Below are positions 39,806 to 41,738 of a stretch of DNA of 41,738 nucleotides, piece after piece; positions within the stretch are counted from its first letter, which is position 1, and each line of letters begins with the position of its first letter. The notes under the pieces are model-generated. The model was given only the letters and a program-made list of their open reading frames with translations, had not been told where the DNA came from and made no database searches. This DNA is from Streptomyces sp. (GTDB lineage Bacteria; Actinomycetota; Actinomycetes; Streptomycetales; Streptomycetaceae), in NCBI RefSeq assembly GCF_031178505.1, contig NZ_JAPSIW010000007.1:1-41738 (forward strand), given 5' to 3'. The position numbers and the translations under genes were made by a program.

Positions 39806-39913
39806 ATGACCGGCGCGCAGGCAGCTCTGACGCTCACGCAGGACGACACCATGAGGGAGTGCTGCCACGCACTGGCAGCCCTCTCCGAGGTTGTCGAGGA
39901 CGTCAAGCCGTGA
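39806..39913 (+). CDS. 35-residue ORF overlapping the integrase start
   Basis: ATG 39806 behind GGAGAGG, stop TGA 39911-39913 overlapping the integrase GTG 39910 (GTGA). The sequence MTGAQAALTLTQDDTMRECC continues as an acidic amphipathic helix with a third cysteine absent, two adjacent Cys only. Tight coupling and a proper RBS suggest a genuine small gene, possibly a recombination directionality or regulatory partner; it is too small and acidic to be a typical excisionase. Confidence 0.5.
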   Translation: MTGAQAALTLTQDDTMRECCHALAALSEVVEDVKP

Positions 39914-41028
39914 CGCCGCGTCCGGAAGTCGCTCAGCGTCCAGCCGGCGAGGTCGTTCGGCCGCCCACCCGGGCAGAGGAAGCCTTCACCAAGATCCGCG
40001 AAGACCTGGGGCAGGTCGCACCGCGAGACCCGGCGGACGGACGTCTGGGCCCGCGCCGCTACCGCATGGACATTCTGCGGGATATCTGCACCGCAGAGAC
40101 CTTCACCACGGTAATGAGCTGGCTTGCCTCCTCCACGATCCCGAGCATCAACAGCAAACGGAATTACGCCGACGACCTGCGGTTCTGGCACCAGTTCGCG
40201 CAGGAGCTCGGCCACGACCGCTTCTCGATCGGCTGCATCGCCCGTGGCGACATCACCACCTGGCGGCTCAGCGAGGAGAAACGCAACAGGGCAGACCGCA
40301 GCATCGCCCGGAGACTGTCCGCCCTCTCCTCTCTTATGACCTTCGCTGCCGAGGAGTCCCAGACCTACATCCCCAACCCGGTCACCCGCAGACACCGCCG
40401 GAGGATCGATCGGCACGATGAAACAACCGCCACGCCCATGATCGAAGTCGAGGACCTCAACGCCTTGCTCGAATGGGCGGAGTGCCTCCGCGACTTCCTG
40501 GTCATCTCCATCGTCTACACCTTCGCCGGACGCGTCTCCGAGTGGTGCAAGGCCGACGTCGAGGACCTCCACAGCGGTCGGACACCCATGATCGACCTGA
40601 CCCGCAAGGGCGGCCAGGGCCGGCAATGGCAGCTCCCTCCCGACCTCCCAGACCTCCGCGACCTTCACGAACTGCTGCTCCGTCTCGTCGACGGCCGCAC
40701 GGAGGGGCCGCTGCTGCTGGACTCCGAAGGGCGGCGCCTGGACCGGCACGACGTGGACCGCATCCTGACCCGGGTGGGGAAACGAGCCGGTGTCCTCCCC
40801 GGCCGGGACCTCACCCCCCACGTCCTGCGCGTAAGTCGCTTGACCCACATGAACGACGACCGCGTACCGCTGCCCGAAATTCAGGAATTCGCCGGGCACC
40901 GAGACCCGGCAACGACGATGTCTTACATCCGTCGCCGCGGCGATCAGGAACGCCGGGCCCGCCATGCGGCCGCCGGCGTGGCGAAGTTCCGCAGCCACCT
41001 GGACCGGTGGCTCGACATGACCGCTTAG
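39910..41028 (+). CDS. Tyrosine recombinase (integrase family)
   Basis: 372 residues from GTG 39910. The catalytic set of the tyrosine recombinase family is visible: first Arg in FAGRVSEW, Lys in TRKGGQG, HVLR (His-x-x-Arg), then GHRDPATTMSYIRR with the second His and the nucleophile Tyr. An N-terminal SAM-like core-binding domain spans about 60-170 (NYADDLRFWHQFAQELG). It could resolve plasmid multimers or integrate an element; no tRNA or repeat att site was found beside it. Probably expressed with the 35-residue ORF by translational coupling. Confidence 0.9.
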   Translation: MTPRPEVAQRPAGEVVRPPTRAEEAFTKIREDLGQVAPRDPADGRLGPRRYRMDILRDICTAETFTTVMSWLASSTIPSINSKRNYADDLRFWHQFAQELGHDRFSIGCIARGDITTWRLSEEKRNRADRSIARRLSALSSLMTFAAEESQTYIPNPVTRRHRRRIDRHDETTATPMIEVEDLNALLEWAECLRDFLVISIVYTFAGRVSEWCKADVEDLHSGRTPMIDLTRKGGQGRQWQLPPDLPDLRDLHELLLRLVDGRTEGPLLLDSEGRRLDRHDVDRILTRVGKRAGVLPGRDLTPHVLRVSRLTHMNDDRVPLPEIQEFAGHRDPATTMSYIRRRGDQERRARHAAAGVAKFRSHLDRWLDMTA

Positions 41029-41175
41029 CGCCGGGCAGCCGGGGCCCCAACCTCACGCACCCCTTTCGGGGAAGGTCTGCTCAAAGGAGCGTGATGGCGG
41101 ACGGCCCCCTCGCCGCGGCCGCCGTGCGTTCCGGCAGTGGTATAGGAGAAGTCGACAGGCCACTACGGTGCCGAC

Positions 41176-41529
41176 ATGCGTATTTCCCGAAAGGTGACCA
41201 AGCGGCTCTCCGAGGAAGTTAAGTGGGTGGACGCCGGGCTGACCGTGGCAGCCCAAATGATCGACGACAACGCGCGCCGTAGTGTGCATGACGGCCGCCT
41301 GCCGGACGCTGTCGCCGACCTCGTACAGGCCAGCCGCTCAGTACAACGCTCCCTGTACGAAGCCATCAAGCTCGCGCTCTCCCAGGGGCACACCTTTGAG
41401 GACCTGGCCAACGAGTCGCACCTGTCGGCGGAATATTTGCAAGAAGCCTACGAGAGCTTCGACCCCAGCAGGGATGCCCGGCCGGGCCCCGACGAGGACG
41501 GGCGCGAGCCCTGGCGGGTGCTTGGGTGA
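41176..41529 (+). CDS. Hypothetical helical protein
   Basis: 117 residues, strongly helical with basic N-terminus (RISRKVTKRLSEEVKW) and a segment AIKLALSQGHTFEDLANESHLSAEYLQEAY (about 63-92) that resembles a helix-turn-helix with an N-terminal dimerisation region. A possible extended -10 (TGGTATAGG, about 41138-41146) precedes the ATG by about 30 bases. No family was recognised. A small regulator linked to the adjacent recombinase is plausible but unproven. Confidence 0.65.
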   Translation: MRISRKVTKRLSEEVKWVDAGLTVAAQMIDDNARRSVHDGRLPDAVADLVQASRSVQRSLYEAIKLALSQGHTFEDLANESHLSAEYLQEAYESFDPSRDARPGPDEDGREPWRVLG

Positions 41530-41670
41530 CCTGAGCCGTTCAGACCCCGGCACTCAGGCCCGGTGTCGCCCAACTCGGATCACTGTCACCACGGCGTGCC
41601 CTTTCTAGCCGGCTGCGCCGTTGACATCAGGTGCGGAACCAAGAAGAGCAGGCCATTCTTAGGACCCCCC

Positions 41671-41699
41671 TTGCTTAAATACTTAGGGGGGTGCTAACT
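41671..41699 (+). promoter_or_regulatory. Promoter TTGCTT-N17-CTAACT, candidate leaderless start
   Basis: TTGCTT (41671-41676), 17 bases, then CTAACT (41694-41699). A likely start of transcription is near 41705, where an ATG begins, implying a leaderless gene. ACCCCCC (41664-41670) and GGGGGGT (41686-41692) form an inverted repeat around the -35 region, suggesting a repressor site. Confidence 0.55.
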
Positions 41700-41704
41700 T
41701 TCTG

Positions 41705-41738
41705 ATGTCGGGAGGGAACGGCCCGCCCGGAGAAGGGG
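41705..41738 (+). CDS. Possible start of a leaderless gene (truncated by window end)
   Basis: ATG 41705 follows the promoter at 41671-41699 with almost no leader. Only MSGGNGPPGEG can be read before the edge, so nothing can be said about function. The call rests on promoter spacing. Confidence 0.3.
   Translation, partial: MSGGNGPPGEG

Noticed and set aside
39700-41738. Attachment site for the tyrosine recombinase
   Set aside because: No tRNA 3' end or direct repeat pair was seen near the gene, so no att site can be called.
1-41738. CRISPR array, IS element or rRNA/tRNA gene
   Set aside because: No regularly spaced repeats, transposase frames or cloverleaf-type sequence were recognised on either strand.

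Overview
High-GC actinobacterial DNA, almost certainly Streptomyces: strong third-position G/C bias, many GTG starts, ATGA/GTGA/TGATG overlaps, AGGAGG ribosome binding sites, and typical families (DUF2637, DUF6415, DUF6233, HATPase-type ATP-binding proteins, CYP157/CYP154-like P450s, MAB_1171c-like membrane protein). Conjugation genes, parA/parB with a palindromic centromere-like cluster, a candidate toxin-antitoxin pair and a tyrosine recombinase point to a large plasmid or plasmid-derived integrative element. No telomere, replication initiator, tRNA, rRNA, IS element or CRISPR array was recognised.

Layout. 1-5.3 kb: edge of a conjugation module (anchored protein, VirB2-like pilin candidate, MinD-like ATPase, SLT/M23 peptidoglycan hydrolase, accessory proteins), closed by a perfect hairpin terminator. 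5.3-10.9 kb, all leftward: Sir2-like protein, class III aminotransferase, UDP-sugar dehydrogenase, GNAT acetyltransferase and RmlD-like reductase, which looks like a small biosynthetic locus. 11.2-16.1 kb: unknown protein, two HATPase proteins around a DUF6415 protein, a helix-turn-helix/TPR-like regulator and a convergent NAD-dependent epimerase. 16.4-25.2 kb: plasmid core, with a DUF2637 membrane protein, three parS-like palindromes, parB, parA, the toxin-antitoxin candidate, a small autoregulator with two operator copies, two unknown leftward genes, a palindrome-rich divergent promoter region and a rightward operon of tightly overlapped small genes.

25.3-32.7 kb, all leftward: a compact and unusual cluster consisting of a 60-residue peptide ORF with an excellent RBS, MFS exporter, small secreted cysteine-containing protein, an ATP-grasp ligase, a second ATP-grasp-like protein that has lost key ATP/Mg residues, a TrpA-like TIM barrel with a rewritten active-site loop, then a lipoprotein and a zinc-ribbon membrane protein. 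33.3-36.8 kb: an XRE-like regulator flanked by two near-identical 20-bp operators, each overlapping a TTGACA-N18-CAGGATCAC promoter and firing outward: right into a P450 pair (the first lacks the ExxR arginine, as known for CYP157), left into a non-coding or small-peptide region ahead of the ATP-grasp cluster. 36.9-38.9 kb: ImmA/IrrE-like metallopeptidase overlapped with a MAB_1171c-like membrane protein. 39.2-41.7 kb: DUF6233 protein, a 35-residue ORF overlapped with a tyrosine recombinase, an unknown protein, and a promoter that may start a leaderless gene at the window edge.

The strongest candidates for undescribed biology are the ATP-grasp/pseudo-ATP-grasp/TrpA-like cluster with its peptide ORF, the two-promoter regulon around the XRE regulator, and the Sir2-aminotransferase locus. 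All functional statements are inferred from reading motifs; no database search was run.
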